Assembly: GCA_002503215.1 (NCBI GenBank)
Contig: DARG01000031.1
Coordinates: forward strand, 1 to 44,086
DNA length: 44,086 bases
Source of the DNA: Candidatus Parvarchaeota archaeon UBA446
Lineage (GTDB): Archaea; Nanobdellota; Nanobdellia; Parvarchaeales; Parvarchaeaceae
Reading direction: 5' to 3'
The notes below the pieces were generated by a model. It worked only from the letters and a program-made list of their open reading frames with translations. It was not told the origin of the DNA and made no database searches. Positions 1 through 8,004 of this stretch are shown here, one piece after another. The position numbers were made by a program, and so were the translations under genes. Each line of letters opens with the position of its first letter. The first letter of the stretch is position 1.

Positions 1-13
1 TTAATACTTAAAG

Positions 14-86
14 TGGGCCCGAAGGGATTCGAACCCTTGGCCTTCTGCACGTCAAGCAGACGTCATAACCACTAGACCACGGGCCC
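14..86 (-). tRNA. tRNA-Val (anticodon GAC)
   Basis: Read on the minus strand, a complete cloverleaf is visible. The acceptor stem GGGCCCG pairs with CGGGCCC and the discriminator is A. The T-loop is TTCGAAT. The anticodon stem TCTGC/GCAGA encloses the loop TTGACGT, giving anticodon GAC, which reads GUC and GUU valine codons. No intron is present and CCA is not encoded. Confidence 0.95.
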
Positions 87-169
87 TCAAATTTAGATTT
101 CAGCTATATAATATAAAGTTAAATATTAGTATAAAAAAGCTTTTTATTGAAGAATAAAATAACTCTAAT

Positions 170-1462
170 ATGGATTATAATTTAAATTATGTAAGCGAGA
201 ACAAGGAAGCTCTAGAATACTCTATCAAAAAAAGGTATATACATCCTATAATTGAAAATCCTGTACAAAGATTGATAGACTTAAATAATATAATAAAGAA
301 AGAAAGGGCGAAAGCAGATGAACTTAGACATAACAGAAACGTAATAAGCAAACAATTCTCCGAAAATAAGGACGACATTGATAGCAAAGAAGAGCAGAGA
401 ATGCTTGTAAGAAAAAACATGGAGCAGATAAAAGAGATGGAAGAGGAGATAGAGAAATATGAAAAAGAAGCTAAAGAACTTTTTCTTTGGTTGCCAAATG
501 TTGTAAGCAAAGATGCACCGGATGGGAAAGATGATAATGATAATGTTGAAGTAAGAAAGTATGGAAATATAGAAGATAGAAAATTTGAAGTTAAAAACCA
601 TATAGACCTAGGATTAGAAAAAGGCTTAATAGATGTTGAAAGCGCTGCAAAGGTTACGGGTAGCCGTTTTGCATATATAAAAGGCAAACTAGTACAGCTT
701 GAGCTTGCACTGGAATTATATTCAATAGAAAAAATAGCCTCGAAAGGTTTCACCCCAATTATTCCGCCATTCATGATAAAAAGAGATATCTATGGAGGAA
801 TAGCGCATATGGCTACATTTGAGGATGCACTTTATAAAGTAACTGGAATAGAAGAACAAGGAGAAGAAGAAAGGTTCTTGATATCTACTACTGAACATCC
901 ACTGATAGCACAATACACAAATAGCACAATTAATGAAAATGAATTACCAATAAAACTTGTTGGAGTAAGCTCTGCTTTTAGAAAGGAAGCAGGAGCACAT
1001 GGGAAAGACACTAAAGGAATATTTCGCATGCACCAATTCGAACAAACTGAACAGATTGTTTTATGCAAACCTGAAGATTCGGATAAATTTCATGAAGAAA
1101 TGGTTAAAAATGTGGAAGAAATTTGGAAAGAATTAAATATCCCATACAGAGTTGTAAGCTGCTCTACGGGAGACATGGGCGTAAGAGATTTTAAACAGTA
1201 TGATATAGAGGCTTATCTTTATTCTCAGAAAAAATATAGAGAAGTCGGATCTTTTGATAATACAACTGATTGGATATCTAGAAGACTTAATATAAAATAT
1301 GCCGACAAAGAAGGAAATAAACACTATTTATATACACTGGATGGTACAGGCTTGCCTATACAGAGAACAATAATCGCAATAATGGACACTTATCAACAAC
1401 CCAATGGAACTATAAAGGTCCCAGATGTACTTAAAAAATTCGTTGGTTTCAGTGAAATTTAG
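170..1462 (+). CDS. serS: Seryl-tRNA synthetase, bacterial-type class II
   Basis: This enzyme charges tRNA-Ser with serine in the cytosol. The 430-residue length is usual for the common SerRS rather than the rare methanogenic form. Residues about 30-105 form the antiparallel coiled-coil arm that holds the long variable arm of tRNA-Ser. The catalytic core follows, with TEHPLIAQY, motif 2 around SSAFRKEAGAHGKDTKG with MHQFEQTE, and motif 3 around LDGTGLPIQRTI. The C-terminal NGTIKVPDVLKKFVG is typical of the family. An AT-rich TTTTATT about 26 nt before the ATG and no SD suggest a leaderless transcript. A strong tandem AGGAGGT before the next gene suggests that gene is started separately. Confidence 0.96.
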   Translation: MDYNLNYVSENKEALEYSIKKRYIHPIIENPVQRLIDLNNIIKKERAKADELRHNRNVISKQFSENKDDIDSKEEQRMLVRKNMEQIKEMEEEIEKYEKEAKELFLWLPNVVSKDAPDGKDDNDNVEVRKYGNIEDRKFEVKNHIDLGLEKGLIDVESAAKVTGSRFAYIKGKLVQLELALELYSIEKIASKGFTPIIPPFMIKRDIYGGIAHMATFEDALYKVTGIEEQGEEERFLISTTEHPLIAQYTNSTINENELPIKLVGVSSAFRKEAGAHGKDTKGIFRMHQFEQTEQIVLCKPEDSDKFHEEMVKNVEEIWKELNIPYRVVSCSTGDMGVRDFKQYDIEAYLYSQKKYREVGSFDNTTDWISRRLNIKYADKEGNKHYLYTLDGTGLPIQRTIIAIMDTYQQPNGTIKVPDVLKKFVGFSEI

Positions 1463-1521
1463 GTAATACTATAGTAATACTCATATTCATTTTATAAATA
1501 AAAACCATTTATACTAATTAT

Positions 1522-1528
1522 AGGAGGT
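1522..1528 (+). promoter_or_regulatory. Strong Shine-Dalgarno sequence for the tandem phosphoesterase
   Basis: AGGAGGT lies 6 nt before the ATG at 1535. Most genes in this window lack an SD, so it fixes this start over the second in-frame ATG at 1547. Confidence 0.75.
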
Positions 1529-1534
1529 GTAAGT

Positions 1535-3727
1535 ATGGGGGAAAAAATGCTTGAGGATATTATAGATACAAATAAAAATTCTGATTTAAATATAAAAAAG
1601 AATTCTGACCTTAGACTTTTGGTTATGTCAGAATTAGAACTTGCAACAAAAGTTAGCAATCCAGAGATATTAAAAAACATAGGCAATGTTATAAGAGACT
1701 ATGATGGTAAAATTGATGGAATTATAATAAATGGAGGATTAGCTTTCATACCGGATAAGTACAGCCGTTTAAGAGGAGAAAGATTGGATTTAGTAGAAGA
1801 TAGCATTAAAGAAAGATACGGTGAAGAAGTATACAAAGAAATTAAAAAAGGCAATTATGAATCTGATTCTGTTGATGACCTTACGGAAGCAGCAAGACTA
1901 GCAAAAATACAAATGAAATCTATAGCGTATGAGTCGGCTAAAAAGGATATCCCTTTGTACTACATATATGGAGTAACCGATTATAAGAACGTAAAAATGA
2001 TAATAGAAGCTTTAGAAAGGCTAAGCAAAAGAAATAACAAAGAATTTGAAAAAATCGGTAAGAACAAAAAGAAAAAGGAAAGCAAGTTAGAAGATAAAAT
2101 TCCAGACGAGATAGAACGGATAATGTCAATAATACCTGATGATTATAAGTTCAAAGCTTCTAAATGGAAAACTTCTGACAAAGATGGTATAAAAGATAAG
2201 GCAAATGACATATATATTCACCTTCTAAACTCTGTTTTAGGAGCAAATAAAAAAGGTACTAAAGTGCATATTTTTAAGAGGTTTGAGAACTCTCTTGGAG
2301 AAAAAGAACAAGACACCCCTGAAGCAGACATAGTTATAAACGGATTTAAAGTAAAGGTATTCCATGCCATAAACGCTCTAACTGCGGGTCTAAATGAAGG
2401 TAAACCAAGTGAACGAAATATAAATATGATAGTGGACTATGCAAACTCCGATGCATTGTATGACAGATTAGCTGATATATACATAACTGGAAGAGGATCT
2501 GCAACGGAATTTACAGCTGTTGACTATCAAAGCAGAAAAGATCCTGTGTTCATATTAAACCAAGGCCCTTTGATGGATATAAACAGACAATTCAGACTTA
2601 GAGCAAGTCTTAATAAAACAGATGTTTCAAAAAGGCTTTCACAAGCTGAAGACAGCGGTATATCTTTTCTCTCTATTTATAAGGATAAAAGTCTGGAGAT
2701 AGAACATATTGATTTCAATGCAATAAAAAACAACATAGACATAAAAAAACTGACAGATAATGCTGAGAACGGTTCATTTTATGAGATGACTCAAATATCA
2801 GACTGGCATGTGGGTAACGCCGCATCGGACTATGAAGCTATGGAAAAAATCCCAGAGCTTGTAAAAAGAAGCAAAATACCTAAAGAAAATAAAATTCTAT
2901 TTGTAGGTGGAGATATGGTAGATGGTGGTAATGACAAAGCACAGAGAACTAAAATGTCATTACCTAGAAGCCCAGGTCCTGAAGAGTTCTTGAGTAATTT
3001 AGAAAAGCTGCTTACAGACAAAGATGATAATGAAGTGAAAAATAAATTTATCGATACGCTGCATGAGGTTGTATACGGTAATTCTGACATAGATATAGGA
3101 CAGCAGGAAAGACGGCTTAATACATATATACGTCCGCTTGCGCCTTTATTTAATACGGCTTATGTGGTGCCTGGAAACCATTATGAAAGAGCAACTGGTA
3201 ACGGCAGCGAAGGACGCATGTTGGGGACTATGCTTGAGAATAACGGCACTAAAAATGTAGTTTATGTAGATGACTATCTTCTACGCGGAAAGACTCCTTA
3301 TTTAGGTACATATGGGCTTTTAGAGATGCATAGCGCCGGATACAGAGGAGGAGCAGATGCAAGAACTTCTCTTATGAACACCGTTAAAAATACTGGGAAA
3401 AACCTTGTTGATATAGCGATAGCCGGAGACTGCCACGAAGCGGGCATAAAATTCGCATTGAAAAAAGGAGCAGATAAATGGGGTACTATAGCGGCTATAA
3501 CTGTTCCAGCATTGGAGAGAGAGACCTATTTTGAGAGTTACATAATACACAAACCCAACTACACGAAGGGGATAAGCCAACTTTATGTCCCTACAGATAA
3601 AGATATCGGAACATCTTATCTTAAATACAGACTTGTTCCTCTGCAGACAATAAAAGCTGAGATAAATTCTTCAGGTGGATCTAGATACTATAAATTGATA
3701 AATGAAGTCATGAAGAGGTCTAACTAA
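1535..3727 (+). CDS. Large protein with two calcineurin-like phosphoesterase domains, the first degenerate
   Basis: Residues about 415-700 carry a complete-looking metallophosphoesterase signature: D423-W-H425 (SDWHVGN), GGD at 458-460, GNH at 547-549 and GDCH at 631-634. A two-metal phosphatase or nuclease activity is expected, but the substrate cannot be told. The first about 350 residues look like a second copy of the fold that has lost its metal ligands: SELELA at about 32 in place of DxH, INGG at about 65 in place of GD, YGVTDY at 145-150 in place of GNH, and TGRGS near 319 in place of GHxH. A lysine-rich linker lies inside the first half at about 170-190. It is not DNA polymerase D small subunit as far as I can see. 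The downstream DHH gene begins 37 nt later on the same strand. Confidence 0.75.
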   Translation: MGEKMLEDIIDTNKNSDLNIKKNSDLRLLVMSELELATKVSNPEILKNIGNVIRDYDGKIDGIIINGGLAFIPDKYSRLRGERLDLVEDSIKERYGEEVYKEIKKGNYESDSVDDLTEAARLAKIQMKSIAYESAKKDIPLYYIYGVTDYKNVKMIIEALERLSKRNNKEFEKIGKNKKKKESKLEDKIPDEIERIMSIIPDDYKFKASKWKTSDKDGIKDKANDIYIHLLNSVLGANKKGTKVHIFKRFENSLGEKEQDTPEADIVINGFKVKVFHAINALTAGLNEGKPSERNINMIVDYANSDALYDRLADIYITGRGSATEFTAVDYQSRKDPVFILNQGPLMDINRQFRLRASLNKTDVSKRLSQAEDSGISFLSIYKDKSLEIEHIDFNAIKNNIDIKKLTDNAENGSFYEMTQISDWHVGNAASDYEAMEKIPELVKRSKIPKENKILFVGGDMVDGGNDKAQRTKMSLPRSPGPEEFLSNLEKLLTDKDDNEVKNKFIDTLHEVVYGNSDIDIGQQERRLNTYIRPLAPLFNTAYVVPGNHYERATGNGSEGRMLGTMLENNGTKNVVYVDDYLLRGKTPYLGTYGLLEMHSAGYRGGADARTSLMNTVKNTGKNLVDIAIAGDCHEAGIKFALKKGADKWGTIAAITVPALERETYFESYIIHKPNYTKGISQLYVPTDKDIGTSYLKYRLVPLQTIKAEINSSGGSRYYKLINEVMKRSN

Positions 3728-3764
3728 TAAAAGCCTTTTATTGCATTAAAGACTAAAAACCTGA

Positions 3765-4823
3765 ATGGATGAGAGTATAAAGAAAAAGAGTATAGAAAAC
3801 GTAAGAGATTACATTTCAAAAAATAACGATTTTACTATATTCTACCATTTTGACACCGATGGAATAGTCAGCGCTGCATTGATGACTGAGGTATTAAAAA
3901 AATTCAAAAAAGGAGTTTATTATTACCGGGCTACAAATTATGAAGATTATGAAAAGATGAATATAGAAGAATATAGTTACAATATAATAGTATGTGACAT
4001 GCAGGTAAGAGAAAACGTTCTACCTCTTTTTAGTAAAAGGAACTTATGCATAATAGATCACCATCAGATAATAAATGTAGATAATATAGCTTATGCAAAC
4101 CCCAAATTATGGGGAGATAATACTTACACCCCTTGCTCATTTTTAGTATATAAGATATTTGAAAAAGAATTGGAGGGCTTTGACTGGTTGTCCACAATAG
4201 GGCTTATAGGAGATTCCGGAGGTAAAGAAAATAGAGAATTTGTTGTTAAAATCGCAGAAAAATACGGAGTAAAACTAGGAAAAGACGAATTTCTTTACGA
4301 TAACGATTTTGGTAATGCAGCGAGTATGATTGGAGCTATGACTACTGTTTATAATAGAGAGGGCGCAGATGAGGCCCTTGGAACTCTGATTAGCTCAAAT
4401 TCTTTGCAAGAAGTCTTAAATAACCAAAAATTCGCTTATGCGGATAAGATTGTAAAAGAGGAACTTGAAAAGCTTAAAAAGGATTTTAGTGACAAAGCAG
4501 AAAAAGTGGGTAAAGTATACTTTTATGAACTGGACCAAAAAAAGAAGAGATACTCATCAACGCTTGTTACGGAACTTAGTTTTGATGAAAAGTATTATGG
4601 AAATGTACTGGTGTTCATGACAAAGATAAACGCAAGAATGCTGCGCCTTAATCTTAGAGCTAATGGCGTTGAAATAAAACTGCCCGTTATACTTAATAAT
4701 ATATTTAGTAAGATAAAGGGAGAAGGAGGCGGACACGATAAAGCATCCGGCGGATCTATAGATTATAAAGATAAAGATAAATTTAAAAAACTTTTTTTAG
4801 AAGAGACTAAAGATATAAAATAA
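3765..4823 (+). CDS. DHH-family phosphoesterase, archaeal RecJ/GAN-like
   Basis: The protein has the bipartite DHH-DHHA1 architecture. The N-terminal domain has FDTDG (D30, D32), CDMQ with D78, the DHH triad at 98-100 and a GDSGG-type fourth motif. The C-terminal DHHA1 domain contains GEGGGHDKASGG, the substrate-binding glycine loop. Archaeal proteins of this class are RecJ-like single-strand exonucleases, some of which associate with GINS at the replication fork. A cyclic dinucleotide or oligoribonucleotide phosphodiesterase is the alternative. At 352 residues it is shorter than the archaeal GAN nucleases (about 460). Its stop abuts the convergent aEF1B gene with no spacing. Confidence 0.85.
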   Translation: MDESIKKKSIENVRDYISKNNDFTIFYHFDTDGIVSAALMTEVLKKFKKGVYYYRATNYEDYEKMNIEEYSYNIIVCDMQVRENVLPLFSKRNLCIIDHHQIINVDNIAYANPKLWGDNTYTPCSFLVYKIFEKELEGFDWLSTIGLIGDSGGKENREFVVKIAEKYGVKLGKDEFLYDNDFGNAASMIGAMTTVYNREGADEALGTLISSNSLQEVLNNQKFAYADKIVKEELEKLKKDFSDKAEKVGKVYFYELDQKKKRYSSTLVTELSFDEKYYGNVLVFMTKINARMLRLNLRANGVEIKLPVILNNIFSKIKGEGGGHDKASGGSIDYKDKDKFKKLFLEETKDIK

Positions 4824-5093
4824 TTAAAAGTCTGGGGCTCTGCTAACTTCCGATATACTAAGGCTTGCGTCTCCGAAGGATTTAAACGCTTCCTCTACCT
4901 TTGAAGTGCCTTCTTCCTCTTCTATTACAATAGTTATCATTATAACCGTCAAACCAAAAGCAAGCGGCTGAACATCCGTCTTATACACAGAACCATACTT
5001 GGATAGAAACTGCTTTATATCAGTTACTAACTTATCTATGTCTGCTGATGTGTCTTTAGGTAACGCCTTTATGTTTACTACTACTTTTCCCAT
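4824..5093 (-). CDS. ef1b: Translation elongation factor 1-beta (aEF1B)
   Basis: This is the nucleotide exchange factor for aEF1A. The 89 residues match the archaeal length. It starts MGKVVVNIKALPKD and ends in SEVSRAPDF, with the typical acidic IVIEEEEG stretch. I start it at the ATG at 5091-5093 rather than 117 nt further upstream, because the family begins at this methionine and the upstream part would be out-of-frame zinc-ribbon gene sequence. It follows the stop of the zinc-ribbon gene by 1 nt, so the two are surely cotranscribed and probably coupled. Confidence 0.95.
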   Translation of the reverse strand: MGKVVVNIKALPKDTSADIDKLVTDIKQFLSKYGSVYKTDVQPLAFGLTVIMITIVIEEEEGTSKVEEAFKSFGDASLSISEVSRAPDF

Positions 5094-5094
5094 A

Positions 5095-5280
5095 TTAAGG
5101 CCCAACAAATCCGCATACTTTACAAGTATACAGTGCTCCTCTACCTCTGCATTTTCCACATCTTGATATACTTGATCCGCAGCTAGGACAGTTAAAAATA
5201 ACTGAATCATCTATTATAGAGATGTCTCTGTCGCATGAAGCACAGAAATTCTGCTTTTCTTCTAATATCTGTTCTGCCAT
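5095..5280 (-). CDS. Small zinc-ribbon protein encoded with aEF1B (HVO_2753-like)
   Basis: The 61 residues carry four CxxC pairs at C13/C16, C31/C34, C41/C44 and C53/C56, enough for two zinc ribbons. Small four-CxxC proteins of this type are commonly encoded directly before aEF1B in archaea and are described as zinc-ribbon RNA-binding proteins. The 1-nt spacing to ef1b agrees with that context. It is divergent from pth2, and the two starts share a 79-nt AT-rich promoter region. The exact function is not known to me. Confidence 0.9.
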   Translation of the reverse strand: MAEQILEEKQNFCASCDRDISIIDDSVIFNCPSCGSSISRCGKCRGRGALYTCKVCGFVGP

Positions 5281-5359
5281 TTGTTATTGATTAACAAATT
5301 CATATTTATAGATTTCTATTCTGATTTTTAATCAAAATATAAAGCTAAAAGCATATTTA

Positions 5360-5785
5360 ATGTACACTCATATAATTATTATGCCAAGATTCATTAGATA
5401 TGCTGAGCGTGGAAGAATTACATCTGGTGCAGGAGATATAAAGCAAGTAATCATACTAAGAAAAGACTTAAATATGGGAGTTGGCAAGATGGTAGCCCAA
5501 GGAGCTCATGCAAGTTTAATGAGCTTCCTATACGTAAAAACTCAGTATCCTGATATAACAAATGAGTGGTTGTCCAAAGGTGAGACAAAGATAGTTCTCA
5601 AGATAAACAGTGAAGAAGAATTCGAAAGTATAAAATCTGCTCTAAAAATTAGTAAAATACCTTATAAAGTTGTAAAAGATGCTGGGCAAACACAGGTTCC
5701 ACCAGGTAGTGAAACTGCAATAGGTATAGGCCCTTATTACTCAGATGATATAGATAATGTGACTAAGAAATTAAAGCTATTATGA
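5360..5785 (+). CDS. pth2: Peptidyl-tRNA hydrolase, archaeal/eukaryotic type (Pth2)
   Basis: Pth2 releases peptides from stalled peptidyl-tRNA. The core begins at about residue 26 with IKQVIILRKDLNMGVGKMVA, followed by QGAHAS, and ends with DAGQTQVPPGSETAIGIGP, the family signature. The core accounts for about 115 residues. The first 25 residues are an extension, and the true start may be the ATG at 5381. TATA-like boxes fit either start: AAATATAAA near 5334-5343 for 5360, or CATATTTA near 5352-5359 for 5381. The stop overlaps the next ATG by 4 nt (ATGA). Confidence 0.94.
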   Translation: MYTHIIIMPRFIRYAERGRITSGAGDIKQVIILRKDLNMGVGKMVAQGAHASLMSFLYVKTQYPDITNEWLSKGETKIVLKINSEEEFESIKSALKISKIPYKVVKDAGQTQVPPGSETAIGIGPYYSDDIDNVTKKLKLL

Positions 5786-6099
5786 CTAACATAATATATA
5801 TAATGATAAGTTCTATGCTGCAATCTGAGCCTTACTTAGCATACTTGTTTTTTGTCATGATTGCTGCAGGGGTTATAATAACCTATTTTTATAGAAAAGA
5901 GATAGGTTTCATAATAACTGTAATAATTTCGGTTATTTTGGCTTATGTTGGTATATATTCTACTATATTATACACCTTATCTGCAATATGCTTTGTACTG
6001 CTTTTTTTATCCTTGCTTGGTGGCGGATCCATAACGCGGCCGATAAGAAACTTAGAAGGCTGGATATACCTTAAAAGAATAGCGAGAAAAAATAAATAA
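5782..6099 (+). CDS. Small membrane protein of unknown function
   Basis: This 105-residue protein has about three hydrophobic segments (residues about 18-35, 41-60 and 63-80) and a basic C-terminal tail (KRIARKNK), which by the positive-inside rule is probably cytoplasmic. It overlaps the pth2 stop by 4 nt and so is translationally coupled to it. I do not recognise a family. The stop lies 2 nt before the tRNA-Gly gene on the other strand. Confidence 0.7.
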   Translation: MTNIIYIMISSMLQSEPYLAYLFFVMIAAGVIITYFYRKEIGFIITVIISVILAYVGIYSTILYTLSAICFVLLFLSLLGGGSITRPIRNLEGWIYLKRIARKNK

Positions 6100-6100
6100 T

Positions 6101-6171
6101 TGCATCGGCCGGGATTCGAACCCGGGTCTCCACCGTGGCAGGGTAGTGTCTTACCACTGGACTACCGATGC
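6101..6171 (-). tRNA. tRNA-Gly (anticodon GCC)
   Basis: On the minus strand, acceptor GCATCGG pairs with CCGATGC and the discriminator is A. The anticodon stem CTACC/GGTGG (with one G-T pair) encloses loop CTGCCAC, giving GCC, which reads GGC and GGU. The T-arm is CCGGG-TTCGAAT-CCCGG. The gene is 71 nt, with no intron and no encoded CCA. Confidence 0.95.
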
Positions 6172-6279
6172 TATTTGGTATCTTTGAATAGACCATTAAT
6201 GGCCTGTAAATAGTTTGCCTTTTGCTTATTTGGTGTAATCCACGAGAGTTAATTTTCAAACGATAGGTATTTGATTGTT

Positions 6280-6480
6280 TTAACTCCATTTTAAAATAGT
6301 ATTGGCAGTATTTATATCTCTATCTATTTTAACACAGCCAGATTTTACATTTGAATCCTTTTTTATTGTTTCGGTTATCTTAACATTAAACATAGATTTG
6401 TCATAAGGTAACAAAATAATGATCCTACGATTATTTTTTAATAAACAAAAATTTTGCAATTCTATATTAAATGTTTTTAT
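6280..6480 (-). pseudogene. Decayed fragment of an IS605/IS200-type TnpB gene
   Basis: A minus-strand frame stays open from about 6480 to a TAA at 6280-6282. Its last residues read SGCVKIDRDINTANTILKWS. This resembles the C-terminal end of TnpB/IS1341-type proteins, where CGxxxDRDxNAAxNIL carries the third RuvC catalytic aspartate. The first cysteine pair is not recognisable, there is no start, and the upstream two thirds of the gene are missing. I read it as the fossil of an inserted element in the gap between tRNA-Gly and the nuclease gene. The match is short, so confidence is moderate. Confidence 0.45.
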
Positions 6481-6482
6481 AA
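6474..6482 (+). promoter_or_regulatory. TATA-like box for the PD-(D/E)XK nuclease gene
   Basis: TTTTTATAA is centred about 26 nt before the ATG at 6504, the position expected for a leaderless archaeal mRNA. This supports 6504 over the in-frame TTG at 6483. Confidence 0.5.
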
Positions 6483-6503
6483 TTGCTATACTACCTGATT
6501 ATT

Positions 6504-6944
6504 ATGGCTTATTTTTATGTAGAACCAGATAAAAAAAAGGTAGATTGGAAAAAATTTGAGAATGATGCTGCGGAAGTTTTTGAAGCTTTTGATTATGAAG
6601 TTAATAGAGACGTAAGGTTTAAAACTACGAGAAGGTTCCAGATAGATTTTATAGCTTCTAACGAAAAAAGGATCTTCTTTATAGACTGTAAAGACCATTC
6701 ATACATACCTCCAGAAAAGGAGTATGAATTTGCTAAAATGCAGCTATTAAGGGCAAAAAACTTCAAAAAACTAAAAACAGATAGCAACCAAAAAAATATA
6801 ATAATGCTTGTTACAAAATACAAAACGAATTCTCTCCTTATGCATAAAGCCGGAATTGGCAGCATACTTTCTGTGGATTATGAATCTTTACCAGAACTTT
6901 TAAGGAATATACACTTATACGAAGATGAATTGTTTACTTTCTGA
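6504..6944 (+). CDS. PD-(D/E)XK nuclease-like protein
   Basis: From MAYFYVEPD, the 146 residues show the core of the restriction-endonuclease/Holliday-resolvase fold. An N-terminal helix (FENDAAEVFEAF) with a possible catalytic glutamate is followed by GYEV-like DYEVNRDV. Then come a strand with aspartate (FQIDFIA), a strand ending in the D-x-K-type FFIDCKDH, and a basic helix. The usual order of catalytic residues (E, D, D/E-x-K) is kept, so the enzyme is probably active on DNA. No methyltransferase gene is adjacent, which argues against classical restriction-modification and for a DNA-repair or resolvase role. The start is set by the TATA position. It is convergent with pcn and the two genes abut. 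Confidence 0.7.
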   Translation: MAYFYVEPDKKKVDWKKFENDAAEVFEAFDYEVNRDVRFKTTRRFQIDFIASNEKRIFFIDCKDHSYIPPEKEYEFAKMQLLRAKNFKKLKTDSNQKNIIMLVTKYKTNSLLMHKAGIGSILSVDYESLPELLRNIHLYEDELFTF

Positions 6945-7685
6945 TTATTCCAGTCTGTTTGCTAGTATAAACGACATCTTAGCATCTGAGTTTATCTCAT
7001 AGTCAAGTTTGAGAGGATAATTATTAGAGAAAGACAATTTTATCGGCTTTTCCGAGTCGGCAGAGTATAGAAACTTTGTAAGATATTCTATAGAATATTT
7101 TGACCTAGTAGTAGATTCAGATTTCATATCGAATATCTCTTTATTGTCATTTATAGAAAGATCCTGAGAGAATTCTTTTTCTTCGCTCTTTGAACTTATT
7201 ATTAACCTTGGCATATCAACGGTAAAGTAGATAGAATCGTCGACTAATGCTGCCGCTTTTACCGAATCCTTAACTAAAGAGCTTAATACTGTAACTTCAG
7301 CTGTAAACTTTAATTGCGGTATTTTCTGTGCGGTGTAATTCTCATCTATAAGAGGAATTGTAAAGTGCTGCTTGGTTTTACCTCTTATATCAAGGACTAA
7401 TTTGTTCTTTGAATCGGATATCTTAAGCTTATCATCCTTTTTAACCAGCTTTAATATACCGTTAAGGTCATCCAATGAAACAGAAATTTTTATTGGTTTT
7501 TCGATATTGAAGCTAGAAAATATGGAGTTTTTTGCCTCAAAAAGAACCATAGCTATGTTGGCAGGATCCATTGCCTTTATAGCAAACCCTTCCTCATTAA
7601 AATCTATAGATACATCAGACATAAGGTTGCCAGTTGCATCCATCATTCTCTTAAATATCTCAGCATCTTTAAATTCAGCTTCCAT
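6945..7685 (-). CDS. pcn: PCNA, DNA polymerase sliding clamp
   Basis: The 246 residues span two PCNA-fold domains from MEAEFKDAEIFKRMMDA to the conserved C-terminal FILANRLE. The interdomain connector region is near FTIPLIDENYTAQKIP. The family forms a homotrimeric ring (heterotrimeric in some crenarchaea) that tethers polymerase, FEN1 and ligase to DNA. It overlaps the upstream OB-fold gene by 11 nt, so the two are coupled, and an exported-protein gene precedes that one in the same operon. Only this one PCNA copy is visible here. Confidence 0.95.
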   Translation of the reverse strand: MEAEFKDAEIFKRMMDATGNLMSDVSIDFNEEGFAIKAMDPANIAMVLFEAKNSIFSSFNIEKPIKISVSLDDLNGILKLVKKDDKLKISDSKNKLVLDIRGKTKQHFTIPLIDENYTAQKIPQLKFTAEVTVLSSLVKDSVKAAALVDDSIYFTVDMPRLIISSKSEEKEFSQDLSINDNKEIFDMKSESTTRSKYSIEYLTKFLYSADSEKPIKLSFSNNYPLKLDYEINSDAKMSFILANRLE

Positions 7686-8004
7686 TACTAGTTAATTCTC
7701 TTCTTATTTTTAAATACTTATTATAATTAGTATAATCATTGATATTTATACTTTGAACACTGTCTGCTCTTATTTCGAAGGCCGAATCTGCAGATATAGC
7801 TCTCCCTGTTACAAGTACTAAATCTAGAGGTTTAATCGAAAGAGAAACCAGATTGGACATGCATGTTATTCTCGAATCTCCATCTTCTAATTCAAATATA
7901 CCAGTTTTATCATCAAATGATATAACTTTGCCTACAATCCTGATACGCGAATTATCCTCTTTTATCTCAGTTATACTTGTATCTTCTATTATCTGATTTT
8001 CCAT
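7675..8004 (-). CDS. OB-fold protein encoded with PCNA
   Basis: Residues about 20-85 of 109 have an OB-fold pattern: IRIVGKVISFD, then GIFELEDGDSRITC, then LVLVTGRAIS and FEIRADSVQ. This is the strand order seen in RPA14/RPA32-like and related single-strand-binding subunits. Its 3' end overlaps pcn by 11 nt and its ATG shares one base with the upstream gene's stop (TAATG). The pairing suggests a small replication factor, perhaps an RPA-like subunit or PCNA partner. That role is inferred from context and I do not recognise a named family. Confidence 0.65.
   Translation of the reverse strand: MENQIIEDTSITEIKEDNSRIRIVGKVISFDDKTGIFELEDGDSRITCMSNLVSLSIKPLDLVLVTGRAISADSAFEIRADSVQSININDYTNYNKYLKIRRELTSNGS

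Noticed and set aside
187..774. Long minus-strand frame inside serS
   Set aside because: The serS frame has unmistakable motifs. The antisense frame is a shadow rich in Ser, Phe and Leu from the complement of Glu/Lys codons.
5094..5210. N-terminal extension of aEF1B to 128 residues
   Set aside because: The family starts at MGKV, and the extension overlaps the zinc-ribbon gene out of frame.
6071..6289. Minus-strand open frame of 72 codons
   Set aside because: It runs through the tRNA-Gly gene, and no protein features support it.
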